NCBI RefSeq assembly: GCF_041296385.1
Contig: NC_091023.1
Span: forward strand, 4,898,924 to 4,962,923
Length of the DNA: 64,000 bases
From: Aphelocoma coerulescens
Taxonomy: Eukaryota > Chordata > Aves > Passeriformes > Corvidae
Reading direction: 5' to 3'
The position numbers and the translations under genes are program-made. Below are positions 26,501 to 37,006 of the stretch, in pieces; position 1 is the stretch's first letter, and every line of letters starts with the position of its first letter. The notes beneath the pieces are model-generated. The model made no database searches. It had not been told where the DNA came from and was given only the letters and a program-made list of their open reading frames with translations.

Positions 26501-29500
26501 TTCTCTGGTGTGGAAGTGTTTCACTGTAATTTTGCCAGTACCTTTGTGAATCACTTGTTACTGTTGTCACTGTGTATGTCTGAAACTGGGGAGCTTGTTT
26601 GATACCAAGTGTAGTAGCAAATATGTGTCAAATTCAGCAAGCAGTTTGGACTATTACTGCTTTGTAGTTTTTACTTGAGATATCTCTGATCTGGAGAGTC
26701 AGAGTCACTCTAACTTTTAGGGATTTATTTATGTGAAAAAGTCCGTTCAGATCAGTGCTAAATGTGCATCTCCCCAGGGGGAAGAGTGCAGGACAGTTAC
26801 ACAAAACTTTGTTTTCCAACTGACTTAACAATTACTTGTCCAATGGAGATCACTGAAAGAGGGGTGTGAGAGAGAGTGGACTTGTGAAACCATAGCTGTT
26901 CCCTTCACTTAGCATTCATCTTCAGGGGGCTTGGGAGAAGGGGATTGCCCTGTTCTGTTTGAGGAGCTGTGATTGTGTCTGTTTGCTTGCCTCAGGTAAA
27001 GCATGTGCAGTGAGAACTTTGAGAGTAAAGTCAATCTAGAAAATAACTTTGGTGTGTTCTTTCTTCTAGCTGGCTTCCCCATGGGCTATGCAGCGGCTGC
27101 TCCTGCCTATTCCCCTAATATGTATCCTGGAGCAAATCCTACCTTCCAAACAGGTATGTGGAATTGGGATGTCAGAGCAAGAACCTGACATTTGCAAGTG
27201 GTTAGAAGCAAGAATGAGGAAAAGCTGTAGGGGCTTATAATAACACTTGTACTGTGGGATAAGTTTTATGTTATCTTGAATGTGACCTGCAAGGAATCAT
27301 CTGATAAATTAAAGTTATCATTATCTTAAGTCATACTGCATGCACCTTCCAAGAAGGGAACAGCTGAGGTTTTAGCTGTTGTTTCTGTATTTCCAGATGA
27401 TCTTTGAGGTTTGCATTACTTTTCCCTTCACTGCTTCCTTAATGGTTCTGCTTGCTTTGCATCCTACTGGTCATTTCCAGATTCCTGTTTTTTCTTCTGT
27501 CTGTTATCCTCAAAATTATTCTTTTCATCCCTCTCTTAAATCGTATCTTTGCAAGTTCAGCTTGCTGGCTTCTCTCTGCCCTTAAAATTGTCTTGCACAA
27601 GCTGATGGTCTGGAAAGCCTGGTTGCTGGGTAGAACTGATTGAGCATTGTGGATACAGGGGAAGGACTTACATAACTGCACTTACATGGGTGTTATTTAA
27701 GAAAGGGAATGGGATGAGCCTAGGAAAAGGGAGGTGGAAAAACAGATATGGAAAACAAGGCCTTCATCAAAGTTATTTTTGTGTAGTTCTGTTTTCCCAA
27801 ATAGAACATGATTTTAATGTGCTTATAGTTGAAACAAAACAGAGACTGGTAGCATTTAATTTCCACTTAAAGCAGGAACATGCACCTGATACAACAGTAT
27901 TCTCCCCATGGTTATTTTGTATAGGAAGGAACTCCTTACATTGATTTGGTAATGTAGAGCTGGGTATCCTCAGAACCAAGTCTGTCTGTGAATGCCCTTG
28001 TTTAATTTATGGTAATAGGAAAGGATACTGCTTGAAATTGGGAAGCTTATGTTGTGGAAGCTTGCTTGGTATTGAAGTTCAGTGTTCATAAAGGATGGAC
28101 TTTAACTACCTGGAGACTCTTAAGGGTGTGGCAGCAATTACTGAGGTGAGACTCATCTAAAATGTGTGCCTGCAGAACCTGTTAGAAGTGTGTAGCTTTC
28201 CTTGGAACTCTGTGGGTTGGTACAACTTGCATCACTGTTCAGTTTTGCTGCTTGGAGGCAGAGTGAGTACAGACTCAGACTTTGTCTTGTCTTTGGCCTT
28301 GTATTTAAGGTAAGGAAACAGATTAATGTTGTAAGTTCCAGGAACTAAAAAAAAAAATATCTATCCCATGGCTAGGTATTGCCACTGTGCCAGTATCATA
28401 ACTGGGGCTGCCAGCTTGCATCTGCACTGGATTGCTTCAGAACTTACTCCGAGAGCCACGTTCAAGGAAGAGCAGTTCCCATCAGGGTAGAGCTCTTAGC
28501 TCAGGAGGCAGAACCCCGTGTGGGCTTTTATTATTGGCTTTACTGCTATCAGGCAGTTCAGTTTCACTGCCTTCTGTGCTGCCCTGCATATATCCTGCAG
28601 CTGTGCTGAGGAGTAGCTGTAGGCTTTGATTCTAGGATCAGGTAACCAAAAGGTAGCTCCAGTCTTAGTACAGGTTGCAGTTTGCAAATCCTGCTGCAGG
28701 AAGATGAGGCCAAGCTGCATGGAATCAATTAAACTAATCATGGGAAATCTGGGGAAGATTCTTGATCTGTTAGACTTAATCATGTTGTAATATTAGTTTG
28801 CATTGATTAATCTTGGAATATATCTCATGCTATATAGCAAAGTCAAAGAAAGAACTTTTTCACTTCTAGGAAAAAGCAATAAAGATGAATAAAAATTGTA
28901 TACTGTCATTGAATGTCATTAATTTTTTTAAAAACTAGTATTGTTAGTCTTTCTTGTTGTTGAATAGGAAGTAAGCTTTTATTTCAGAACTTAAGAATAG
29001 CTTTAATTTTTTGCTGCTCTTTAAGCTGTGAACAAAAGTTCAAAATGTACAGAACTCTAATTCAGGCAGATAACAACTTGGAGTACTTTGTACTAAAAGC
29101 TGGGATTTTTAAAATCTTTTTTAACCTTTCTGATGTAACCTCTTGTTTGTAGAATTAAAGCTTTTGTAAATTCATATTACACAGCAGCATTTGAATGTGC
29201 TGTGCCACTGCTGTTGTGAAAGGGTACTCTTTTAAAAGGCAACTGTCTTAAATTACTGTGGTTTTGACTTACCCTGTAATTTACTGTTAAGGTCTTTGCT
29301 CCATATAAGGGAGGAAAAAAATAATTGGGAAGACAGAATACCTCTTGTGCAGATTTACCACTTTGCAAGAATGAAAGAGAAATAGCCTGTGCAGCTGTAT
29401 CAGTGGGTTTTTAGAATGAGAGTGGGCTTCACTGAGGACATGGTTGTAGTGATTCTTCATGTTCAGCATTTTGTAGCTGGGGTTTTCACCACAATTAGCT

Positions 29501-32500
29501 CCCCATACTAATAGATGTTACTTCTTCACCATGCTGTATCTGTGAAATACTTAGGATCTCTAAAAGCAAGAGTTCAGAGTAAGTGCTGCGGTGCAGCTTT
29601 TTAAAAGGTAATAAATTCTATTAAAAAGAAACAGTGAAACTATTTCTTTGTAAGCTAAACAACTTTTAGTTTGAAGGGTGTAATGAAATTGAACAGAAGC
29701 CCAGACTTCTTCAAGAAGAATGAAGGTCATGTGTCATGGTGCTGTTTGCACAGGCTGATTTTTGACAGCACAAATGCCAGCGTTCCCTCTGCTATGCAAC
29801 TTCAGATCTGTTCTCTGTATTGAAGTCAGCCCATTCCAGACAGTTTTTAAAATCAACCTAATCTTTACTCTGATAGTCTCATTTTTTTCCTGTAATTACC
29901 AAGTGTCTCTTCTGCCTTGCACTGCCCTGGTACTAGTTTGTTCAACTCCAACTAACTACAAATTGTAGCTGTGGATGTTGTGTCTCCTAGTGTGGTAGAC
30001 CTGCATGAGATCTAAGATGTTTTCAAAACAGCACAGGCAAGGGCCTTGGTGCTTTCTCCAGACTAGGTCATGCCTGTTGTTTGCTACCCTAAATGTTACT
30101 GCTGTTGGATGCTGCTGCTGAGGTGTTTGTATTCCCACTCTGGCAACAGAATAATCTTGGGAGTATAGCACACACAGAGACATTATATATATAATCTACC
30201 TCACAATTTCCTCTATGCCTCTTCAAGCCCTTGTTCTGACCCTGAGACCTTGTCTGATGAGGGCTGGAGAAATTATGGAAAAGCTGTCTTTGGGCAGGGT
30301 CTGAGCCAGCAGTTGCTACTTATCCCTGTAAAAATTCAACAGTTCAAACATTTACAGGGCAGACTTATTTTGGGGGCCTTGTAACAGGAATGCCAACCAC
30401 TTTCTGATGGCATCTGAAGTCTTACTGTAAAGTATAAAAACAATTCTTAAGTGATGTTTAAGGATATGTCTACATATATAATACTCAAAAAGAAGAATTA
30501 AGGATCTTAAGTGCCTTCCAAGTCTAATTTTCACTTGCACTGAACTTTGCAGTGTTTGTGTTTTAAAGGTAGAGCATTTCATGTTTATTTTAGCAGTTCA
30601 GAAAATGCCAGAAAATAAATAGAAATAAAAGTAAGCTGAAGTAGGGGGTTGCAGATTTTGTCACTGTTCTCTGAAGAATCCATCATGAGGATTTTAGATG
30701 ATTCTGGCTTTTGTAATTCTTACTCTTGTGCTGTGTCATCTCCTACAGCAGGTTAGTTGACTGCTACGGTGTTTTGCCAGTACAATTTGGGGTTGTGTGG
30801 AGAATTGACTGACACTTACACGTGCCAAGTCCTCCTATGTAGGGATGCTGCCTAATATGCCAAATCCTGGTATTTAATGATGTTATTATGAAAATGCACT
30901 TTTTGCCCCATATCCATAGACTTGAAAAGTAAATTGTGCAAGTACACAGTTAAGTTAGTTGACACAGTCAAATACTGTTTCCAGACTGTTGCCAGTATTA
31001 GGTAAATGATAGAATTTACGCTTGGATATTGGGACTAACTTAGGAAGTACTCACACGAAGCTTATGGAGTTGGGAAATATGAAAATTGTTGTGCCTGACT
31101 TTGGAAAGCAGCGTGCTGCTGAGTGTTTGCCACGTTTTAATGCAGATTGATTTCCCTTTGTTTCAGGTTATACGCCAGGCACCCCATACAAAGTGTCCTG
31201 TTCACCCACCAGTGGAGCAGTGCCGCCGTACTCGTCGTCACCGAACCCCTACCAGACTGCTGTGTACCCAGTCCGAAGTGCCTACCCACAGCAGAACCCA
31301 TATGCACAGGTCCGTGGGCAGAGCCACAGAATGCCTCTGTGGGCAGTACTGTGTGTGGTCCCTGTGATAGCTGTGTGAGCTCTTCCAACTTTCCATCACA
31401 TTCGTTTCTTTGTGGATGGAGAGAATTTGTAGCTACCTACAGTAAGAATTCTTAATACAGTGGTTTAGTGTGTGTGCAGTTTTACACTCTCTCTTGCATG
31501 ACAGTTACTCAGCACTTACTGGTAACGTGTTCGGTCTTTGAAGAGACACTAAATTCAGTAGTTACCAAAACATGCTGGATCCTAGAACTACCTATGTCCT
31601 GATTTTTGTTTTGTCAAAAATGGTCACAATTTTTTTAATGGAGTTTCTGTTGTGATTTCAGGGATTTACCAAGTCTCATGCTTGGGAAGCTGTTGAAAAC
31701 TATTAGAAAGGGTAGAATTAAGAGACGTCAATAAATGTGATATTTTGGGGAAAGTTTGCCTTTTCATAGTGGAAACTCACCTGGCATGTAAGCAGTAGCT
31801 GAAGAGGATTAATAAGCACTTAAGTTTTATTCAGTCTGCTTAGTGTACTTGGATTTGCCAAAAACATTGGGGTATTTTACTAAAAGCAACTGAATAAAAA
31901 GTTGTGAAGGAATGAGGAATTCTGTCACGGATTAATATACTAAAAGAATCAAAATGAAGAGAATGAATGATGAATGAGCCCTTATTGTTGAAGGTACAGC
32001 CAGCATCTACAGAGGTCCCTGCTTTGTTATTCTAAATGCCTTAAAAAGGGATAAAATGTTACACTGTGAGTAAAACACAATTGTAATAGTTAAAATTCAT
32101 GTTTTGGCTTCTGCTCTATAAATTCATTGCATCTTTAGAGTAATACTTTTATTTTATGATACATTTGTGAAAGAAGATATCATTTATCTCCCCCAGCAGA
32201 TACACTGTAATTCCTTAATGTACTGTTATTTTCTCCTACAGCAAGGCACTTATTACACACAGCCTTTATATGCAGCACCACCCCACGTAATCCACCACAC
32301 CACAGTCGTGCAGCCCAATGGAATGCCAGCAACCATGTATCCTGCTCCGATCCCTCCGCCCAGGGGGAACGGGGTCACCATGGGGATGGTGGCTGGGACG
32401 ACTATGGCAATGTCAGCAGGTGTGTGCACTTCCAACCATTGCTTTTTCTCAGTGGAGCTCTCCTTTGAGGCCGGGGTGGAGCACGGCTACGTTACAAAAT

Positions 32501-33741
32501 GTGATGCCTCAGGTGTACTTGACAGAATCATACAAATGTCAGTTTAGCAGTTTGTGCAGTGCGGTGTCTTCTCAGTGAGCCCAGCTGGGTTTGTTCTTAT
32601 TCAGCAGTACCTTGATCTCCTCTAAGGATGGAGGTACCACATCCTCTTTTCAGAGTTGGTATTATGAGACTTAGTAGTTTTTCTTCATATCTGTATAGAA
32701 TATCACGTACTCTTACACCCTTTGCATCTTGTCATACCAGTGTCAAAAGTGTGACTTCCTCTTCCCAATGCATTTCTCTGAGCCAGTTGAAAGCAGCAGC
32801 CTCTTAGAGCTGAGGAAAATGCAGTGTTTTGGCCCACCCCTCGTATCACAGACCTTCCTTGTCTTGAGATACAACACTTCATGTGCTTGCAGTACCTGCA
32901 GGTTCTCTGTGTCAGGGAAATGGTTGGGGATGTCTACTTCCTATTGCCAAACTCTTTTAGTGGTAGTGTTTTGGAGAGAATGATGTTTAACCAATGATTC
33001 AGTTTCATCTTGGAGTGTTTGCTGAGGGGGGTGCCATGCTTTGCTACTCACTGGATGTTAACTCACAAAGAAAAGTCCACCTTCACTCAAGGGATGCTAA
33101 TTTAGAAATAGAAAAAACAAGAGCCATAAGTTTGTTGCTAGATTCTGGTTTCTGTCCTGTCAGTTACAATTTAATTTGAGAAACCTCAAAACTAGAGGAG
33201 TTAGGTGTTACAAACTGAACTAATATTAGAGCTTCATTCATGGAGAAAAAGCTTATCTGTAATAGTGCAAACAAGAACTAACTTATTCTGATTATCAGTC
33301 AAGTTATCTCTACCATCAAATATTCTTAATGGCACGTAAAGCCTGCTGTGGGAAGAGTTGCTTATGTTGCAGGGTTTCTGCTAGAGCTATTTTTGAGTAA
33401 TGAATATCTTTGTATGCATTGGCCTAAACATCCACTGGGCCCCTTGCTTAAAGGTTTGAAGATTGGGACTGGAGTGCAAAATGATAGTGGTAACTTTGAA
33501 GATGAACAAGTTGTAACTGTCTTTAAAATTAACTTGTTTTTTCTCCCCTCCCCCTCCCCCCCCCCCTTTTTTTTTTTTCTCCTCTACTAGAATTTTTGCT
33601 TACTGAAAAACTGTTCTCTTCATTCTAGGTACTTTGTTGACAACTCATTCCCCAACTCCAGTAGCCCCTCATCCAGTTACTATGCCCACATATCGGGCTC
33701 CAGGAACACCAACCTATAGTTATGTGCCCCCACAGTGGTGA
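23504..33741 (+). CDS. FAM168B: FAM168B (myelin-associated neurite-outgrowth inhibitor, MANI), complete, spliced
   Basis: Five coding segments (23,504-23,573; 27,070-27,153; 31,167-31,309; 32,242-32,419; 33,629-33,741) join in frame to 588 nt, giving 195 residues plus TGA. This is the length I recall for the mammalian protein. It starts [18 protein letters not shown] and ends in a [16 protein letters not shown] tail. It is Pro/Tyr/Ser-rich throughout, with an Ala/Gly/Met-rich hydrophobic stretch at residues 24-37 and another near 145-160 ([17 protein letters not shown]). It also has the family block [24 protein letters not shown] broken across residues about 103-126. The paralogue FAM168A is excluded because it starts MNPVYSPVQPG. 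In mammals the product is a membrane-associated neuronal protein reported to restrain axon outgrowth and to bind CDC27; its biochemical activity is not established. All junctions are GT-AG. It is convergent with ARHGEF4. Confidence 0.97.
23574..27069 (+). other. FAM168B: FAM168B intron 2
   Basis: A 3.5-kb AT-rich phase-1 intron, with donor GTAAGC and acceptor TTCTTTCTTCTAG. I see no repeat, RNA gene or extra exon in it. A minor duplicated CAACTAATGTA motif lies at about 24,593-24,622. Confidence 0.8.
27070..27153 (+). other. FAM168B: FAM168B exon 3
   Basis: An 84-nt phase-1 to phase-1 exon encoding [20 protein letters not shown] and then GANPTFQT (residues 24-51). Donor is CAG|GTATGT. Because 84 is divisible by three and both ends share phase, skipping it would keep the frame and remove the first hydrophobic stretch. 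Confidence 0.96.
27154..31166 (+). other. FAM168B: FAM168B intron 3
   Basis: A 4.0-kb phase-1 intron, AT-rich, with acceptor CCCTTTGTTTCAG. I see no supportable gene, RNA or repeat family inside it. Confidence 0.8.
31167..31309 (+). other. FAM168B: FAM168B exon 4
   Basis: A 143-nt exon, phase 1 in and phase 0 out, encoding residues 52-99 ([17 protein letters not shown] through PQQNPYAQ). Donor is CAG|GTCCGT, weaker than the others at +3 to +4. The exon holds the densest Ser/Pro/Tyr run, [19 protein letters not shown]. CpG is high for this gene, as expected for the codons used. Confidence 0.96.
31310..32241 (+). other. FAM168B: FAM168B intron 4
   Basis: A 0.93-kb phase-0 intron with acceptor TTTTCTCCTACAG. 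Nothing further is recognised in it. Confidence 0.85.
32242..32419 (+). other. FAM168B: FAM168B exon 5
   Basis: A 178-nt exon, phase 0 in and phase 1 out, encoding residues 100-158. It begins [20 protein letters not shown], continues through the conserved [13 protein letters not shown] block and [11 protein letters not shown], and ends in the hydrophobic [13 protein letters not shown] stretch. Donor is CAG|GTGTGT. Confidence 0.96.
32420..33628 (+). other. FAM168B: FAM168B intron 5
   Basis: A 1.2-kb phase-1 intron. Its last 90 bases contain an extreme C-run/T-run tract (33,544-33,578), and the acceptor is CTTCATTCTAG. No other feature is seen. Confidence 0.85.
33544..33578. repeat. Poly-C/poly-T tract near the exon 6 acceptor
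   Basis: Three C-runs, the last about a dozen C long, lead directly into about a dozen T. The tract ends some 50 bases before the exon 6 acceptor. On the minus strand the C-runs are G-runs that could form a G-quadruplex. In RNA, C-runs and T-runs are typical PCBP and PTB targets. Exact run lengths are prone to assembly error. Confidence 0.85.
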
Positions 33742-33758
33742 TCATCCTGGCAGTCAGT
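33629..33758 (+). other. FAM168B: FAM168B exon 6 (stop codon exon)
   Basis: Coding runs to TGA at 33,739-33,741 and encodes residues 159-195. Only 17 bases of 3'UTR follow before a near-perfect donor AGT|GTAAGT at 33,758/33,759, so the rest of the 3'UTR is probably in a separate exon. If the donor is not used, the exon simply continues. Confidence 0.8.
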
Positions 33759-36202
33759 GTAAGTTACATTGAAAGCAGTTAATCTTTCTTACAAACAACA
33801 GCATTGCAGGTTCTTTTGGGGACATTTTGCAGATGATAAGCAATGGGGGTGCTTCTGCAGTATTCCAGTTGAGCAGGAATACTCAAAAATCCTACTGGGA
33901 TTTCTTCAGTGGTCTGCATCTGCACAAGTCATGAATCATTTCATGAGGTGTGATTGTCAAATACGAAAGAATGAGCCTTAAGTTGGCCTAATTAAAATAC
34001 ATCTGGAATTAAATATATTCAGTATTTTATAATCATTGTTGAATTCAGCAGTACTGGGATTCCTGAATGAGTGTATTTGACTTTGTAGTCTTACCTGTGA
34101 TTGGCAAAATATGTAGGCAAGGTGTTTTGCCTTGCTCAGAGGGTGAGTATTCCTCACAAGCTGCTGAAACAGATAACCTTGAAATAATTTGTATATTCAC
34201 TCTGTTTCAGGTAAGTATCAGTTCATACTGCGTGCAGTCAGCATAGAAAAAGCATTTTTAGTGTGAGCCAAAATTTAGATCATGGATTTCAAGAAAAGGA
34301 GTTTAATTTTGAAATCTGCTATAAAGTGGGGTGGATTTTGGGGGTGTAATCTGTGTCAAACTGACACGAGGACTAATGTTTTTGTGATACCCACTTGATT
34401 TCTTGTTTGCTTGGCTATTTTTAGCTTAAGTTGAAAACAGCGTCATTTGAAACTATGACTTGTCAGACCAACTGTACTTGAAATTTTCACTTTTAGTCAA
34501 TTTAGTTTATGACAAAAGTTAACTTTAACTTTCTCAGGATTTCTGTTTCAGCAGTTAGAAGTACAGAGTTCTGAGATTGCAGGTGACTATTCCCTTTGAG
34601 ATAGTAATGTAGCAGCCATTTCTCATTTTGCTGTGATGCTACATAGCTGTCTGCAGATCTGAACTGTTTCACATGAAGTATTTCAGCCAAGAGTCTTACA
34701 TTACATGAATATAAGAAGTGAAAATTATGCTGGAAATAAACTCATTACTGCTGGTAATTAAATTTAGCACAAAATACCTTCTTAATATTGCGTCTTCTAC
34801 ATTAAACACAATGGTAGTGATGACAGAAAGCTGGACTGGACATGACAAGAGCAAGTCCATGTAGTGTGCTGTTAGCCCAGAGGGCTGTATGTGTCAACTG
34901 GCAGGACAAGTGCTAGGGTAACGTTATTTAACACTTAACATTTGTTGATATATGTGTGTATCAGTGTGGTGCATGCAATGCTAGTGTGTTCTGCCACACT
35001 CAAATAACATTTCACCTAATTGAGAGTATTTCCCACTCTTTTCCCCCCCTCTTAATGTAGGTTTAAAGATGGGAGATATGCAATCAAGAAATTGAGGTTT
35101 AAAAGTTGGTGCTGAAGCCCTCATGCCTCCAACCAGGACTTTCCTTCTGAATGCTTTCAACACTCGGCTAAACACTACTAATTCCTGATCACTGAAGATT
35201 TTCCAGTGCTGCATATCTTACATCTTGGAACTCCAGCAGTTAGTCTTAAAGCAAATCCTGTTTTGTGGACTGTCTTGCAATTTTTTAGCTAATTATAATG
35301 ATAAAAAGGGAGTATAAATTTATTCTGATCCATATCTAGTTGAATGCATGTTAAAACACAAAAACAAAGCTTGCTCAATCTACCTGCAGTGACTGATGCA
35401 AAAACCATCATATGCAAATCCAAAGGAACCGAAAAGTATTTTACAACTTGTATCACTAATGCACTGTTGTAATGTATGCAGGGTCTGACAAGGTAGAATC
35501 ATGAAAGTGAGTTTCTTTCTAGAATACCATAACATACATTAGATGAGTGCTTCAGCCTGTTTCAGGTTGATGGAGTTGCCAGTTTAATAGGGGCATATTT
35601 TTATTTAAGCGATGTGTTCTTTTCAAATTCAGCTAATAAATTGGAGTGACTGGAAAATGAGTCAGACAAGCTGTAGAAATCCCGCACACGATTAGTTTAC
35701 TTCATACCTTTTCATTTTCATTGTATGAAATCAGTGTTATACAGATGTTCTTAAGGATCAGAATGAAATGACAAAGGTAATGAATGCTGTGTGTGCCAGT
35801 AAATAAGGCAGACTTCCTTGAGGCAAAACTGGCTCTTAGGAATAGTAGGAGGTGATATCACCTGGATAATGAATAGCATGTCCTGGGGAGATTTCTAACC
35901 AGTACTGTCTTTCAGATAATGCAAGATGTGTCAAAGTGAGACTGCCACACAGACTGATAGAAAAACACTTCCTTTTAGTTCTCAGTTGAGCAAATTCATG
36001 CTGTTTTTCCTGAAGAATGTTGTAGTCAGTTGAAAACGTATGTGCAGTTGATCCAGCTTGCTTTCCAGAAACTTAAGAAGTGCAAGGGCTTTCTGCAACA
36101 GAGTTCAGCTGCATGTTATTCTGAGGAAAGCTTGTGTGCCTGATGAGTATGTTAAAGGGGAACAAATCATTTTAACACAATTTCCTTATTATCTACTTGC
36201 AG
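33759..36202 (+). other. FAM168B: Probable intron within the FAM168B 3'UTR
   Basis: It starts at GTAAGT and would end at TCTACTTGCAG (36,202), 2.4 kb in all. It also contains a juxtaposed acceptor/donor motif at 34,210/34,211. No coding exon is seen. The alternative is that the whole stretch is unspliced 3'UTR. Confidence 0.55.
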
Positions 36203-36657
36203 TATGGACTATGGATACTCTGTAGTAGGGCTGCCAGAATATAGAGGGTTTAAATAGCAGTTTCATTTTGGTTTTTTTTCATGAAAATATTTGTAAATGA
36301 AGTAGGAGCCATTTGTCGGTTACAGCCTTTTGATGTGTTTTCTTAGTATTTTCTTTTTTTTACTTCCTAAATTGCACTTGGAAGCACGTAAAATAAGACT
36401 CGACTGCAGATTAGCATTTCATTGCAATGAGTCATTTGTGATATTCTTTCTTGCAACTTCAATTTTTAAAGTACCTCAAAGCAAATGCTGTGGGGATAAA
36501 GGGCTAGCCTTGGAACCCATTTGTATACCAAAATTATTGTGGGGGAGATTTTAAATTTTTAAATTTGAATATTGCACATTAAAACCGAGGTTCTTCTTAA
36601 ACCTGCTTGATTTACATTTCCAGAAAGATGCAATTTTTTTTTATACATTCTGCCTGC

Positions 36658-36663
36658 AATAAA
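36658..36663 (+). terminator. FAM168B: AATAAA, possible proximal poly(A) signal
   Basis: CTGCAATAAATTATG lies about 455 bases into the terminal exon. The downstream region is only weakly GT-rich. Use would give a short 3'UTR. Confidence 0.4.
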
Positions 36664-37000
36664 TTATGCAGTAAATGGATATAAAATGTTGTTCCCTTTT
36701 AAGCATTTACACAAAGGTGTATCAGGCTGTCTTGTTCTCATAGGTTAACTTCCATTCAGAATTAAATTTTTTGAAGTTGTGTATCTTAGTTATGCTTTGT
36801 TTTGGGGTGTTCTGCTCCTGTACAGGTTTGGCAGCTGATTTGAGGTAGCATCAGTGCTGATTTAGTGCTGCCATCCCAGTACTCTGCCCTGGTGAAAGGC
36901 TTGTGTACCTTCATACCCCATTGGTGGTTAGAGCCTTCAGTAACTTTATTTTTTACAGTAAGCACTCTCTGTATTTTGTACCCTTTTTTTTTTTTTTTTT

Positions 37001-37006
37001 AATAAA
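37001..37006 (+). terminator. FAM168B: AATAAA, possible middle poly(A) signal
   Basis: AATAAAGTTTAGGTTTATTT directly follows a run of about 17 T. The T-run is an upstream auxiliary element, and T-rich sequence also follows. Confidence 0.5.

Noticed and set aside
23504..33741. FAM168A (TCRP1) as the identity of the plus-strand gene
   Set aside because: The start [16 protein letters not shown] and the central [13 protein letters not shown] segment match FAM168B as I know it. FAM168A begins MNPVYSPVQPG.
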